From contig CBFFRP010000028.1 of NCBI GenBank assembly GCA_965644295.1, positions 124,001 through 188,000 of the forward strand: DNA of 64,000 nucleotides. Direction: 5' to 3'. The position numbers and the translations under genes were made by a program. How positions within the stretch are numbered: position 1 is the first letter of the stretch; the number at the start of each line of letters is the position of its first letter. This stretch comes from Paraphysomonas bandaiensis (Eukaryota > Chrysophyceae). The notes below the pieces were generated by a model. The model had not been told where the DNA came from and searched no databases. It was given only the letters and a program-made list of their open reading frames with translations. Shown piece after piece: positions 25,400 through 36,928 of this stretch.

Positions 25400-27135
25400 C
25401 TATATTGTAAAGTTGTCACTTTTATAAAGCCACTTTCGAAGTACCACATCTACGCTATCACATGAAAGGGGTTCATAATGTCGAGGCAGTTCATTAATTG
25501 CTATGTTGATGTGAGCACACATGGTAAGCAATATCTCTGGAACAACTTCCAAAACTCGGGAATGAATGTCATCACGAACGAGAGAAGAATAGGAGCACTG
25601 TGCAGAGTAGCTCAAATGCTGATAAAGTGAGAGCTCAACAGCAGCCTTGGATTCATTGAAAGTGCCAATGCATTCAAATGGCTTCTTCCCACCCTTATCA
25701 GCTCCAATAAGCGCAAGAAATATTTCTCTGAGTTCTTTCTTTTCCATCAAATTTTCTCCAAAAATTCCCCAGACTGAAGGCGGTGGAAGGAAAGCAGACA
25801 TGATAAGGTAGACAAACACACATTTCTCACATTTAGCGCACCATCGTGTATAGCCCACTGGATCGTTGCATGATATAAACACATTGTGAAGTTGTTGCAA
25901 TCTTGGTGCCGTGCAAAATATTCTTGCCACCTTATTGTTGATATAACTAGCCATATAGCCAAATGTCGAGTATACTCACCTCTAAGTCCCACATGTTTTC
26001 CAGCGGAGAGCGTACAGTAATACCACCACACACATACTTGCGTACATACTCATTTGCGGCCTGTACAAACCTCGACGACTTGTCATACTGGTGATTCACC
26101 TAAAACGCGCAGTCAATTGCGGTCATTTGACGGCATATACGATAACTTACTTCCACACCCTCATATGTCACTCCATTTCCGAAATCAGCAGACTTTTCGT
26201 TACCCAGAAGCACTTCTTTGTGACCGGTCAGTACTCCCACCTGCTGTACAATTACCACACCAACGACGAAAAATAACACTACTGCACCAGGACGGCATCG
26301 AATAGAACTAGGGCCGCCCAAGGATGTCCACATGGTTGCAAGTACGACTTCGATGTGCGCCGCAGATCCTCATATCCAAAACTATGCCGCACTGACAACA
26401 GATGCATCAACAACTGGCTACATAGCCGATAATCTTACCTGTGTGATATTTACTTCCAGCTACACGAGATATATGGTGTAGGCGCCAGTTTTGCTGGAAC
26501 TCTGTTTGTCCATCGGAAACGTAAAAGAGACTCGGGCGCTTGCCGGAACTTAAACTGAGGTGCCAGGTCACAAGACTATCCTTGCCACCTGCACATCTAA
26601 TTTACATGATTCACACTGCAAGTGATATGTATTTACCTCCGATTGGAACCAATACATCTTCGACCTGCGCATGGTCCATTGGCAAGGCTAGAAGCATATC
26701 GTCCTTGTGTGAGTCAGTCCCAGACTCTGACCACTCGATAACTGGAGCCTCGGCATTGTTGCAATAAAGATACTCTAACAGCACATTAGAGTACAGTTGT
26801 TGCCAGAAAGGAAGCACATCAGACGTGCGGCGGCTGATATTTCTATTGATGATTATCCGACGGCAGCCGAACCCCATCCAGTACCAGGGCAACACACACA
26901 TGCCTATACACCACACCGCATGGTGCATGTCGTCAGGGAGATCTCTGTCGATAGTCAGAACCGATTCAATGGATGTTCTATTGCAATAACTGAAGCAGAA
27001 AGTGATTTCTGTCTGCTGCTTGCTCTCATCGCGATGTATTTTAATATCTGTGAAATAGAAGGCCTCATGAGGATCTTTCTCGAAGAGACTGTTAATGTGA
27101 AAACACTCCTCATCCTCCGCATCTATCTCAACCAT
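25400..27135 (-). CDS. murL: MurL homologue (UDP-MurNAc-L-Ala-L-Glu epimerase-like PP-loop protein)
   Basis: 497 aa from six exons: 27135-26637, 26588-26439, 26391-26288, 26240-26151, 26099-25980 and 25930-25400. The five introns are 47-49 or 51 nt and all phases agree. Bacterial MurL uses ATP to epimerise the terminal L-Glu of UDP-MurNAc-L-Ala-L-Glu to D-Glu. Seen here: VLVPIGGGKDSLVTW (PP-loop, GGGKDS 166-171), LLGNEKSADFGNG (262-274), VNHQYDKS (282-289), RWCAKCEKCVFVYL (Cys352, Cys355, Cys358) and KPFECIG (404-410). These fit what I recall of the MurL family along the whole length. The upstream in-frame sequence is His/Thr/Pro low complexity, so ATG 27135 is taken as the start. No other peptidoglycan gene is in the window. 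A different substrate is possible in a eukaryote. Confidence 0.62.
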
Positions 27136-27507
27136 AGTTAGATGAGGTGTAGTTGATATGGGGGGGTGTATGGTGCTATGGGGGGTGATGGTGTGGGTAC
27201 ATACATGTACACTGCACTGCACTGCACTGCGAGCGATCTGAGAGGCTGTAATCTTTCTTCGACTTCTTTCTTGCTTCTATTTTGTATCTCAATAGCGTAC
27301 TACTGCAATAGTAGACAAGTACGATTGGTGTAGACAAGTATAATGTACTGCTATACTTGTACCTCACGACGACATATGGAGCATATCCAAGTAGTATCGT
27401 ACTATCATCACTGGGCAGTGTGGTCTTAATGTATCATACCATACATACATGTCGCTTATAAGATCATACTCCTCTTCTTAATACCAGCGATACTTAAATC
27501 CCTTCTC
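27136..27507. promoter_or_regulatory. Head-to-head intergenic region with GTAC-type motif
   Basis: A 372-bp divergent region between the MurL-like gene and the ubinuclein-like gene. It carries TGTACTGCTATAC (27344-27356, the reverse complement of GTATAGCAGTACA), a repeated GTAGACAAGTA (about 27311 and 27330), and short ACATACAT stretches near 27200 and 27440. CACTGCACTGCACTGC occurs at about 27211. Promoter function is inferred. Confidence 0.5.
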
Positions 27508-29067
27508 ATGGCAACCCTTAAATACCATAAACCAGGCGAGTTAACAGTGATATCGATTCCTCAGTTCGATACAGAGCACTTTCCCTCATGCCCTAAAATA
27601 AACTATAGGAAACTACTGTCATCTCTGTTACCTCCCACTGACAGTGATGCTCCCGCTAAACCCGAATCAAGTAATACAGACTCCATCCCTTCAGGTGCTG
27701 AACCAGATCTAGTGAATGGAGTCAGTCCCGTGAGTAAGGCACGCGGTAAGCACTGTAATATAGTGGAGAGGCTGGAGAAGAAATACTTCGGGTCTGTGAC
27801 CGCAGAATCGGAAGAGAGTGACAGCATGTCTAGTGGGAATAATGTACCATCGGGTAAAGATATGAAGAAGAGGAAATTGAAATCATCCGCTCTAGACGAT
27901 TACGATTTAAATGACTCTTTCATTGACGATTCAGAGACTATAATTGCTGCCGAAAAGCGAATGAAGGTTAAGCGTACCAAAACGAAGCATGATGGATTTT
28001 TTGTGTCGTCCGGAGAACTGGAAGTCGTTTATAATAGTGAAGAAGTAGGTGGACCAGCGCCTGTAAAGTCCTGGGATCCACCGGAGGGATTAGTGGAAGC
28101 ACTTCAAGTGTTTAGAGCACAGGTACGGGAGCACTGTGGGCTAGATGAACACGAAGACCACCAGAAAATTCCACAAATTAAATACTTTCCTCGTGCACTC
28201 GACGAACATTTGTCTAAGGTAGATATTGTTGCTGCTGACGCGAGAATGGGGTCCGTTAGAAAGAACTCCCCGTATTTAGCAGCTTTGCGAGAGGCATTGG
28301 GGTCAGGCATATCTGATGGTGCACTCAAAACAGCGGTGCTCCGAATAAGGGCTCACAGAGCGGCTGTGGAGAGACATCTTCAACTCATGCAGCGTATTGA
28401 GGAGGTAGGCACCACCATTCGAAATAAAATAGTCGCTATGGAAACCGATGCAACTGCGGACTCAGCTCGTTACAGCGTAAAGTGGGATACATCGCTACGG
28501 GGTGATGTGTGTTCCGTAGAAGAGCTCTGTATGGATTGGGTGGCCGCTGAAAATGATCATAGAAGCCGTCTGCGGGCCTCGGACAAGAAGGAGATGTCCG
28601 AATCAGAAGTATGTTCTTTCTCAAACGATAATGTTTAACCTGTGCCATTGCCCGCAGACAATACAACTAAACGGAAATCGCGAACTCACGAAAGTACTGA
28701 AAAAAGTATCGGCAATAGCATTTGCTGCACCTTATTCCGATGACAATGTTGAGAAGGGTGGGCTTTCTGGTCTAAGAAAGGCTCTGACTACAGAAAAGGG
28801 GTAATGCGCTGAGCTAGTCGGTATTGAATTATTCACTTAATGCTATGATCATATAGGAGACGGAAAAGGAATAGTGTATCTGTAGCAAAGGAACGGAGCA
28901 AATCGTCTACGCAACCGCCTACACAACCGTCTACGCAACCGCCTACACAACCGTCTACGCAACCGCCTACGCAACCGTCTGAGGAACTAACGGTGACCAC
29001 TGAGCTGAATGTGGTTTCCGCTGTTGCACCTGGAGATGGTTCGCTTTCAACTTCAACAGATGGCTAA
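27508..29067 (+). CDS. Ubinuclein/HPC2-like subunit of the HIR histone chaperone
   Basis: 484 aa from exons 27508-28608, 28658-28800 and 28857-29067 (introns 49 and 56 nt). The N-terminus (ELTVISIPQFDTEHFPSCP, then KINYRKLL) resembles the NHRD segment that binds HIRA. Residues about 130-170 form the Hpc2-related HUN domain: DDYDLNDSFIDDSE, then KRTKTKHDGFFVSSGELE. The C-terminal half is helical, like the ubinuclein middle domain. Ubinucleins act with HIRA to load histone H3.3 outside replication, and the HUN domain contacts H3.3. The tail holds a Ser/Thr-Gln-Pro repeat encoded by a 24-bp unit. Head to head with the MurL-like gene. Confidence 0.85.
28909..28980 (+). repeat. Coding minisatellite, 24-bp unit (STQPPTQP) x3
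   Basis: Three tandem 24-bp units encode Ser-Thr-Gln-Pro-Pro-Thr-Gln-Pro in the last exon of the ubinuclein-like gene. Unit length is a multiple of three, so copy number can vary without breaking the frame. Confidence 0.9.
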
Positions 29068-29645
29068 AGTGTGAATATGTTTCTATAGAGAGAACATATT
29101 TCTAGCTGTAAGAAGTGCAATATTGTGTAAATGAAGAATGTATTTTGATAATGTTCCGTAGTATAAGTCATAGAACTAGCCATAATGTATCATTTCCTGT
29201 AGAAAGTCGACATAACTATGATTATATACTCAACGCTCTACGCGGATAAATTAAGTAGAATGAGTGATGCGACCATAACAAATTACTATAATTCCGCACT
29301 CATTAAGTTGAACCTTTTCAATTAGCAGAATATGACTACACGCTCCTAATATTAGTACAATTTACAGATGCTAAATGCTAATGACGATGGTAATTTTTGT
29401 TTTCTGAATCTCACTATCATTTTGATGAATATCTGCAAATATATATAAAATAGAACATATTGACTGAGTATATCATGATCATGGTTTTCGGAACTCAGTT
29501 TATGCTTCGAAACTCAATAGGAAAGTGGCTGAGACGTCGTCTATAGGAATTATATATTATATATCACATTATATCCACCTTACGTCTACATGATATATTT
29601 ATATAGAGTAATATAACAATACTACATATGGAACTGTCTCAATAC
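29068..29645. other. Convergent 3' intergenic region
   Basis: Very AT-rich, with TATATA runs around 29440-29630. No ORF, RNA gene or recognised repeat. It separates two convergent genes. Confidence 0.5.
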
Positions 29646-30938
29646 TCAGTTATTGAGGACCCATACGCGCAGCTCTTCTACTGAATAATAACGGGTAACA
29701 AAGTTAGCAACTGGGAATATACATGACGCAAAGTCCAATTCACTATGCAAATTAAGTTCCTTTTCTAAAGAGATACAGTAAGTGCGCGCGGTATCAACAG
29801 GAGATGACTCCAAGGGGCTAAATACTAGATCTCCCGCTACCGTCCCAGTTTTTAAGTTCGTCTGAAAGATGTCACTGTAAGTGGGGCACACAAATAACAG
29901 GTTAAGTACCGCAACAAGTCTTTTGTCCACAGCATACTGCAATGCTGCAGACAACTTGTCTACACAGTCAAACTCTACTGCATCCCCTCTTTCACCAGCT
30001 AATGCGATACACTGCTCCATTGCCAAACTCGTCACGTCAGCACCTTCAAGGATAAAACTAAAGGAGAGCGGTTGTCCATTAAACATAATTAGCGTATCCA
30101 GTATTGTCTGCACAGTGGTATGTTATATAAATCAGTCGAATGCACGAAGGCAGAACACTCACCATGTTCATTGCATGTCTCCGAACAACGACACCATTCA
30201 TCACAAACGCTTTTAAGTAACCGACATAGTTAACAAGTTGTTCCTGTAGCTTCTCCGTGCACTTTCTCTGGGATGGACCCTCTGTATAGCTACGGGTGCA
30301 TTGCTCCACTGCAACTGCTTGTGTCGACAAGAAATGGGGTTCAACATGAAATCCTGTGTCTTCACCATTGAGAGTAAGGTGTAACTACAGATAGCGCTTT
30401 ATATCAGTAGGCTACACATAACGCATCTCTATACTACCTCATATTCCAGTAAACCGACATCGCTGTTCATGGCTTCTGCTGATGTTGACGCTCTAACAAT
30501 ATTTCCAAGAACGAATTCCTTCTCATTCTCGATTGAATGCTCTAATATACTTTCTACTGATATACTACAATTTAAGTTAAAGTCCTTGATGCCAGCAGCT
30601 ACTGCAGGCTCACGTGACTGCAGCTCCAAACAAAACTGCCTCCCAACTGATTCTATTTCAGATCTTGAGGAGTTGAAGCGAATCACATGCTTCATATTGT
30701 ATAGTTCAAACTCAGTCTATTATCGAGTAATGTCATCGCTTTAACTGCAGCATATAGCTGATGCATACCGTTATTTCGAACCCATCCGCATACTCCGTAC
30801 TGATAGTAGACACCTCATCAGCAGCAGCTAGATGAGATAAAAACAACAGCAAATGTGTCGTCACGAGGTAGGAATACATATCACTCCCAAGGAAGCAATG
30901 ACTCACTCATGCGTACAAGCTGCATCGTTAATGCTCAT
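29646..30938 (-). CDS. Orphan protein, unknown function
   Basis: Four well-supported minus-strand blocks join in phase: about 30800-30769 (first internal exon, left edge unsure), 30710-30438, 30384-30163 and 30107-29646, with introns of 53-58 nt. The joined product is about 340 aa if translation starts at ATG 30938 and a GTGAGT donor at 30906 is used. That start is uncertain. The protein is globular-looking (SEIESVGRQFCLELQSREP, PLSFSFILEGADVTSLAMEQ, FVTRYYSVEELRVWVLNN). I see no membrane segment, signal peptide or motif I recognise. It is head to head with the KH-domain gene across a 0.69-kb CATA tract. Confidence 0.7.
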
Positions 30939-30965
30939 CAGTCTGCTGTACCAGATGTCCACATG

Positions 30966-31657
30966 TACATACATACATACATACATTCATACATACATAC
31001 ATACATACATACATTCATACATACATACATACATACATACATACATACATACATACATACATACATACATACATACATACATACATACATACATACATAC
31101 ATACATACATACATACATACATACATACATACATACATACATACATACATACATACATACATACATACATACATACATACATACATACATACATACATAC
31201 ATACATACATACATACATACATACATACATACATACATACATACATACATACATACATACATACATACATACATACATACATACATACATACATACATAC
31301 ATACATACATACATACATACATACATACATACATACATACATACATACATACATACATACATACATACATACATACATACATACATACATACATACATAC
31401 ATACATACATACATACATACATACATACATACATACATACATACATACATACATACATACATACATACATACATACATACATACATACATACATACATAC
31501 ATACATACATACATACATACATACATACATACATGCATACATACATACATACATACATACATACATACATACATACATACATACATACATACATACATAC
31601 ATACATACATACATACATACATACATACATACATACATACATACATACATACATACA
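30966..31657. repeat. (CATA)n tetranucleotide microsatellite, 692 bp
   Basis: About 173 CATA units, interrupted only near the left end (ATTCATA at about 30985 and 31013) and once near 31534 (CATG). It lies in the divergent region between the orphan gene (ATG about 30938, -) and the KH gene (ATG 31695, +). It leaves roughly 27 and 37 bp of unique sequence on the two sides. Long frames crossing it are artefacts. Confidence 0.98.
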
Positions 31658-31694
31658 CGTATATACGGTATACCGGATACTGTTACATGGCTGT

Positions 31695-32462
31695 ATGAAG
31701 AGTATTCCACATCACCATCTTATTGAGTTCTCTAATGGGCATATTGATGCATGTACACGCATATCTGTCATGCGGGACATTCAATCGCAGGTAGAGTCTG
31801 ACTTCGAAGAAGATGCAGCAGAACATGATAGTCACAGCCACACACCCATGATTAAGATGCTTGTGTCTGATGTGGTGGCGGGGGCTGTTATCGGCAAGGG
31901 GGGATCTGCTATACGAGATATGCAGAGCTCGAGTGGAGCACTGGTAAGAGTATCCCAGCCGCGTGACTACTATCCAGAGACCTCTGAGAGGACAGTAGTC
32001 TTGAGTGGGTCTGTAGATAGCATTCTTCAAGCCCAGAGGATCATATGGCAGAAGATAGCACAGGTAGACCCCCCACATACCCCTCTATGACGTTCATATG
32101 CCTTGTAGTTCAGCAAACCCAAGGATCGAGGACCTGTATGCGATGTGACGTATGTAGCAGGAAAGGTTCTGATTCCTAACGAGTGTGGGGGTCTGATTAT
32201 TGGTCGCGGAGGCTCCAGTATCCGAACTGTACAAGAGGAATATGCAGCAAGACTACATGTCACACCAAGCGATAGCGATGCGTCGCGCATCTCTCGAGAG
32301 CGTGTAGTTACTGTTACAGGATCGCTGGAGTCGTGTATTAAGGCATCGGGGTGGATAGCTATAAAGTTGGCGGAATCCTCTCATCTAAGCTATCGCAACC
32401 AGAGCACTTCTTATACTCGTATACAGTCATCTACATCCCGTATTGAGACTACGGATAAATGA
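31695..32462 (+). CDS. Two-KH-domain RNA-binding protein (PCBP/Nova-like)
   Basis: 240 aa from exons 31695-32063 and 32109-32462 (45-nt intron, phase 0). KH1 contains IKMLVSDVVAGAVIGKGG and then SAIRDMQSSSGALVRVS. KH2 contains VLIPNECGGLIIGRGG and then SSIRTVQEEYAARLHVT. Both GxxG loops (GKGG, GRGG) are intact, so single-stranded RNA or DNA binding is expected. Spacing and type-I KH topology resemble PCBP, Nova or PEPPER proteins. ATG 31695 is the first ATG after the CATA tract in this frame. A second in-frame ATG at about 31770 is possible. Confidence 0.88.
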
Positions 32463-32775
32463 TGTTCAGTTGGTATATTTTTGATTCGTTTCAATGTTGG
32501 TTATGTGCGCATAGTCATACAGGGCTGTACACTATTTTCATTGATTCGTTGGTAGCCCCGAATGCGTCCTAATTGTCTTACTTTTTCTACGTATTTGAGG
32601 ACGATGAAAGCAAGAAAATTGGCAAAATAGAACTCTATTGCGTGCAGTATTCGTATTGATCATCAATCTCAGGCGCATATTGTCAAATGAAGGCTGCTGC
32701 TTGCAAGTTTCGATGCTGCATCATTGCTAGCAACTTTTGTTATAGCAATTTGTACGCATATCATCCTATACGAAA

Positions 32776-32899
32776 GTCTGATAATTTAGCAATAGGCGTC
32801 AAGAATCGTCACCAGTTAAGTAGCTAGATGAAAACTAGTCAAGGTAGATAGACTTCTACCTGTAACTAACTAGTTCTAACTCTCATATCCTACTATTTA
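32776..32899 (-). repeat. LTR-like dispersed repeat, copy A
   Basis: Bounded on the + strand by GTCTGATAATTTAGCAATAGG and ATCCTACTATTTAACGC, with ACTAGTTAGTT in the middle on the minus strand. Related copies are at 52697-52778 and 52226-52322. In copies A and B a minus-strand frame ending RRTSS(F/L)RSVK stops right at the inner edge. A coding end abutting a repeated terminus looks like the 3' end of an LTR retroelement. Confidence 0.55.
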
Positions 32900-33237
32900 A
32901 CGCTACGAAAGCTGCTTGTGCGTCGGGGGGTCTGCCCTTGGGATGAGAGTTCCACCAGGCTCTGAGGTACAGGGTTCTGTATTAAGGTCCTGAGTGTACC
33001 GAGTGCTAGATGTGTGCGCTGAGAGGTGGGTGGTGTGGTGGAATGTGGCGTTGTCTCAGTGCACCGTTTGGGCGTCAGGCATAGGTGGAGTTGCCGGAGA
33101 CGGCGTCGTTGTCTAGGGCCCGAACATTTCATGCGGGCCGGTGATATGTTCCTGTGTGTATGAGTGGTGTGGGCGGTGGTCCAGTCTCGGGTCGTCTGTG
33201 GACTCCTAGTAATCGTAGCACCTTTGGGCGTTTTCAT
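32893..33237 (-). pseudogene. Retroelement-type coding relic upstream of LTR-like copy A
   Basis: Minus-strand Thr/Pro/Ser/Arg-rich frame of about 114 codons ending TPRRTSSFRSVK and a stop at the LTR-like edge. The surrounding DNA is unusually GC- and G-rich on the + strand. A single MKCSG might be a broken zinc-knuckle start, but no complete CCHC, protease or reverse transcriptase motif is present. Called a relic because of its link to a repeated terminus; the family is not identifiable. Confidence 0.4.
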
Positions 33238-33963
33238 TTCTGTCTACGTATTTGGCGCGGATATGGGAGTAGCCTAGGGGGTCCTTTGTGTAGGGTAATG
33301 TATCGTCACTTCGATCATGGATCATGAGCATGCGCATATATTGTCTGAACATTCACTCTGCTATCATGTCCAAAAACCGTATTAGTTGTCTGATGTAGTG
33401 TTAAATGAATTAACTAGTAAAAGAAACTGAAAATATATAACTCTGTAGTATATACATATGTCATTTTCTTCTCAGCTAGATGCGTCATCATTTTGCGTAA
33501 CATTCCAGCAATATGGAGTAATTCGTGGTGTAAAATTAAGCGCTACACAGCGTACCTTCTATTAATATGTAGACAACAAGGTTGCGATGATTGTGTTGAC
33601 ATTCTCGTTATGAAACAGTCAAAAAGCACACTCGACTCGACCTATAGCTTCGTTGTCAATTATTTTTCAATTTTTCTTACATACTACTTCCTCTTTTGCA
33701 GAGCAATAAGACAATAAAAACACGCCCCTAAATAACTTTGATTGTCTACTGACTGTCACTATATCACTAACTCGACAACTTACACTACGACGACCTACAC
33801 ATTCACCGCTATTGCAGAAACCGATTAAACAAACACATTTCACACGCCCTCTAGTTGAACTAAATTAATAGCTGCTATCGCGCATCACTTCAAAACATTA
33901 AAACTACTCTTGGTTCCACTCTCACTGCAGAGGCACTACATACGAATAATTACATAAACCAAA

Positions 33964-36928
33964 TCACACTCTAATACTTACTTTACTCAACGCAGCATCG
34001 TTCCAAGCCCGCATAAAGGTTCTGCAAAAAATCATAAGGATCAATTGAGAGTGAACAATAATAGGACTTACTTCTTGTTGACCCCTTCCACCGGAAAAAC
34101 CGGATTCTGAAGCTCCACTACTCGGAATAGTTCGTTGATTGATACAATGTCGGCAAGCAAGGCAGAACGATCAATATCCATGCCAAGAGCTTTTATAACT
34201 ATGTCGGGTGTAACTACACCGGTGCGATCTGCAACAGTCACAGTGAGACCAGGCAGATAAAAAATGAAGGTGACTCCGTACCAATATCCAAATATTCGAA
34301 TGCTTGTGAAGCTCTATCATCATCGATTGCCATCCTATGACCATGGGTGAGCGATTCACAATGCTATCAGGCCAACACAAACCTTTGGCATACAGCTGCC
34401 GCAATATACTCGTTATAGGTTATCTCGCGAAGCTGGGGCTTGGATGAAGGTGGTTGGGGTGGAATTAGGGATCCAGGTTGATCCGAGGCACAACATCCAG
34501 CTAGTTGACGAGGTGATGTGATAGCGTAAAATATCTCTTCCAGCTCCGCTAACTACGAAACACAGCTATTTCACCACTACAATTATACAGTAAGGGGGTT
34601 CAGGTACCTCGAAGGAGGTTCCAAGGGCTAGCATTTCATTAAGTGATATTGTTCCGCTATGATCATGATCGATTTCCAGAAACTCGGTACGATATGATGA
34701 TATCTGAGCACCTTTTACACATGGTAAACATATATGACGGAGCTTACCTGATCGGTGGTGAGTGTGTACGCAATTAACTCTAGCACCAACTTTGTCAGCG
34801 TCGGCAGTGATGAGAAGACTCGCAAACTATCGATTAATCACAAGAGCGCTCGATACATACATACAATATATCCCCACACCTTTTAACAATATCACCGGCG
34901 CTCGTTCGCAGATTTTCTGATAGTTGAATGCGTTTATTCTGTGGGGAAGGGAATGGAGGCATGCTCTGGCGGGACGTTGGACTAAAAGGCATGAGGGGGC
35001 CCGGACCATTGGACAACTGCCCAAGAATGAAAGGGTGCTGCAAGGCCTCGTCTGCTGTCATCCTACATAGCACATCAAACATTTACAATTCGTCAGCATA
35101 GTTACACACCGGAACTCTGGATTCTTAACCAGGAGGCGTCGCATGAAATCAAGGCCAATGTGAGACACGTGTCTGCGAGGCGAAAAATTAATAACCTATA
35201 ACCCATTAGCAACTTCTGCACTAACTTGAATCGTCGTTCAGGATACTCTGCTTCTTTCGTTAATGTACTATTGTGAATATCATCCGGAGTTTTGCCTGTG
35301 CGTCATCGTAAATAAAACATATAAACATCGGGTACGTACCAAAAAACGGTGGAGATCCTGAGAGTAACATGTAACATATCACCCCGAGTGACCAGAGGTC
35401 ACATCGATGATCGTAGTCCCCTTTAAGAACCTCAGGTGCGGTGTAATAGCACGATCCCACCCGCTGTCGCATGCGTTCAGTGCGGTCAAAATGCTTACTG
35501 AGACCAAAGTCGATTAGGATCAGCGGCGAGGACGAAGACTCCCCTTCGAACAAAAAGTTCTCCAGTTTCAAATCTCTGTACAACGAAAGGTTAGATGCGT
35601 GCTAGAAATTCAGTAAAGTATATTTACCTATGCACGATGCCCATCGAGTGAAGGTATTTTATGCTGCTTAACATATCCTTCATCAAGCGGGAGGCCCTGT
35701 CCTCACGGAACACGAATCCCTGACTCTTTCCTGAGGTGAGCATTTCGTAAAGTTCTCCGCCTCTGCATGATGCCCGTCAGATATAACTTCTACAAACACT
35801 TAGATATGTACGGCAACATAACTCACCGGCAGAGGTTTGTAACCAGATACACCGAGCGCCGCCCAAAGAACACATCCTGTAACTTTATGATATTAGGGTG
35901 GTCTACTTCTCGAAGAATGGCGATCTCAGTGTGTAATTTCCTGTGAATAAAGCACATGAGATTTCATTCGTACGCATCATCGCAGAAACATACTTTAGGT
36001 AGTAAGAAGTCACGCGGTCGACATTCATAACTTTCACCGCCCGTTCATCTCCGGTAACCCTGTGCGTAGCTAAGTAAACGGACCCGTAGCTACCTTTCCC
36101 TAGTTTATTTCGTCCGTGCACATTATAATACTCGGCACAAGAGGATCCCGAGAAATGCTCTCGAACAAAGTTTTGGGCTAGTGTGCTGGTCTCACGAACC
36201 TTTGCCGCTGCACAACATACACGAGTCGTTATTCATTAAAATATGAGCAGCATATTAACACCTGACACCCGGAGTTTATCATGAATCTCTGCATTCCTGT
36301 GAGGTAAGATAGATTCTAATACACGAAAGTACACGCTGGCTGCGTGGTAGTTTCTACTAGCATCCTCCCGCATCCCCTCTCTCAGCTGCTCGTCCGCAAA
36401 CTCCATGATCTCATTGGCCTAAATGATACCCGTAAAATGCTGTCACGAATACTTTAACTGTACCTCAGATATCAAGACATCCTCTGCATGCGTAACTACG
36501 ATTTTCAGCTTTGCAGAATTTTCGATTGCTGGGGTGAGGGCAGACTCAATCGCCAATTGACTTGAAAATTTGTCGCGGATAGTCTCGAAGAGAACCAAAC
36601 ACGACTGGGCACCTTCGTCAATATGAGTTTCAACAACCCTGTGTAGCTTCAAAAGAATTAATCACATGTTTGAAAGTGATACATATCCTCTATACCTTCA
36701 AAGCATGATTGATGGCACATATGACCACTCGTTTGTATCGATTCGACACCTCAGAAGAGTCGGTGGACTTCAAGTAGCCCCTATGCAGCATTTAAGTAGA
36801 CCCTCTCACTACCAGCCCACTTACCGTAAAGCCTTTTGAGCTTCTCCCAGGAACATTGATATGGGTCTAAGGGATGGTGGGATCTCCATCCCTACTCCAT
36901 TTACCACATCTGGATCATCCTCGCCCAT
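33964..36928 (-). CDS. Calcium-dependent protein kinase (CDPK) with long helical N-terminus
   Basis: Ser/Thr kinase fused to calmodulin-like EF-hands, built from about 17 short exons with introns of about 40-60 nt. ATG 36928 gives MGEDDPDVVNGV. About 220 residues of helical, kinase-free sequence follow before the kinase. Kinase: LGKGSYGSVYLA, VAIK-type Lys in ERAVKVMNV, HRDLKLENFLFEG, LIDFGLSKHF, GSCYYTAPEVLKG and DLWSLGVICYMLLSGSPPF, typical of CDPKs. The C-terminal part has one canonical EF loop (DHDHSGTISLNE). A second, DIDRTGVVTPDI, lacks Glu at position 12; other hands look degenerate. CDPKs are activated when Ca2+ relieves an autoinhibitory junction. The start Gly2 is not followed by a typical myristoylation context. 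The last residues after TFMRAWNDAALSK are uncertain because a GTAAGT sits there. Confidence 0.85.

Larger units (their letters stand above)
32463..33963. other. Convergent intergenic region with LTR-like relic
   Basis: About 1.5 kb between the KH gene and the CDPK gene. The only structure seen is the LTR-like repeat and attached decayed frame at 32776-33237 (separate entries). The remainder, 33240-33960, is AT-rich without a supported gene. Confidence 0.5.

Noticed and set aside
30855-32090. 411-codon frame joining the CATA tract to the KH gene
   Set aside because: The tract happens to be in frame; the protein is taken to start at ATG 31695 after the repeat.
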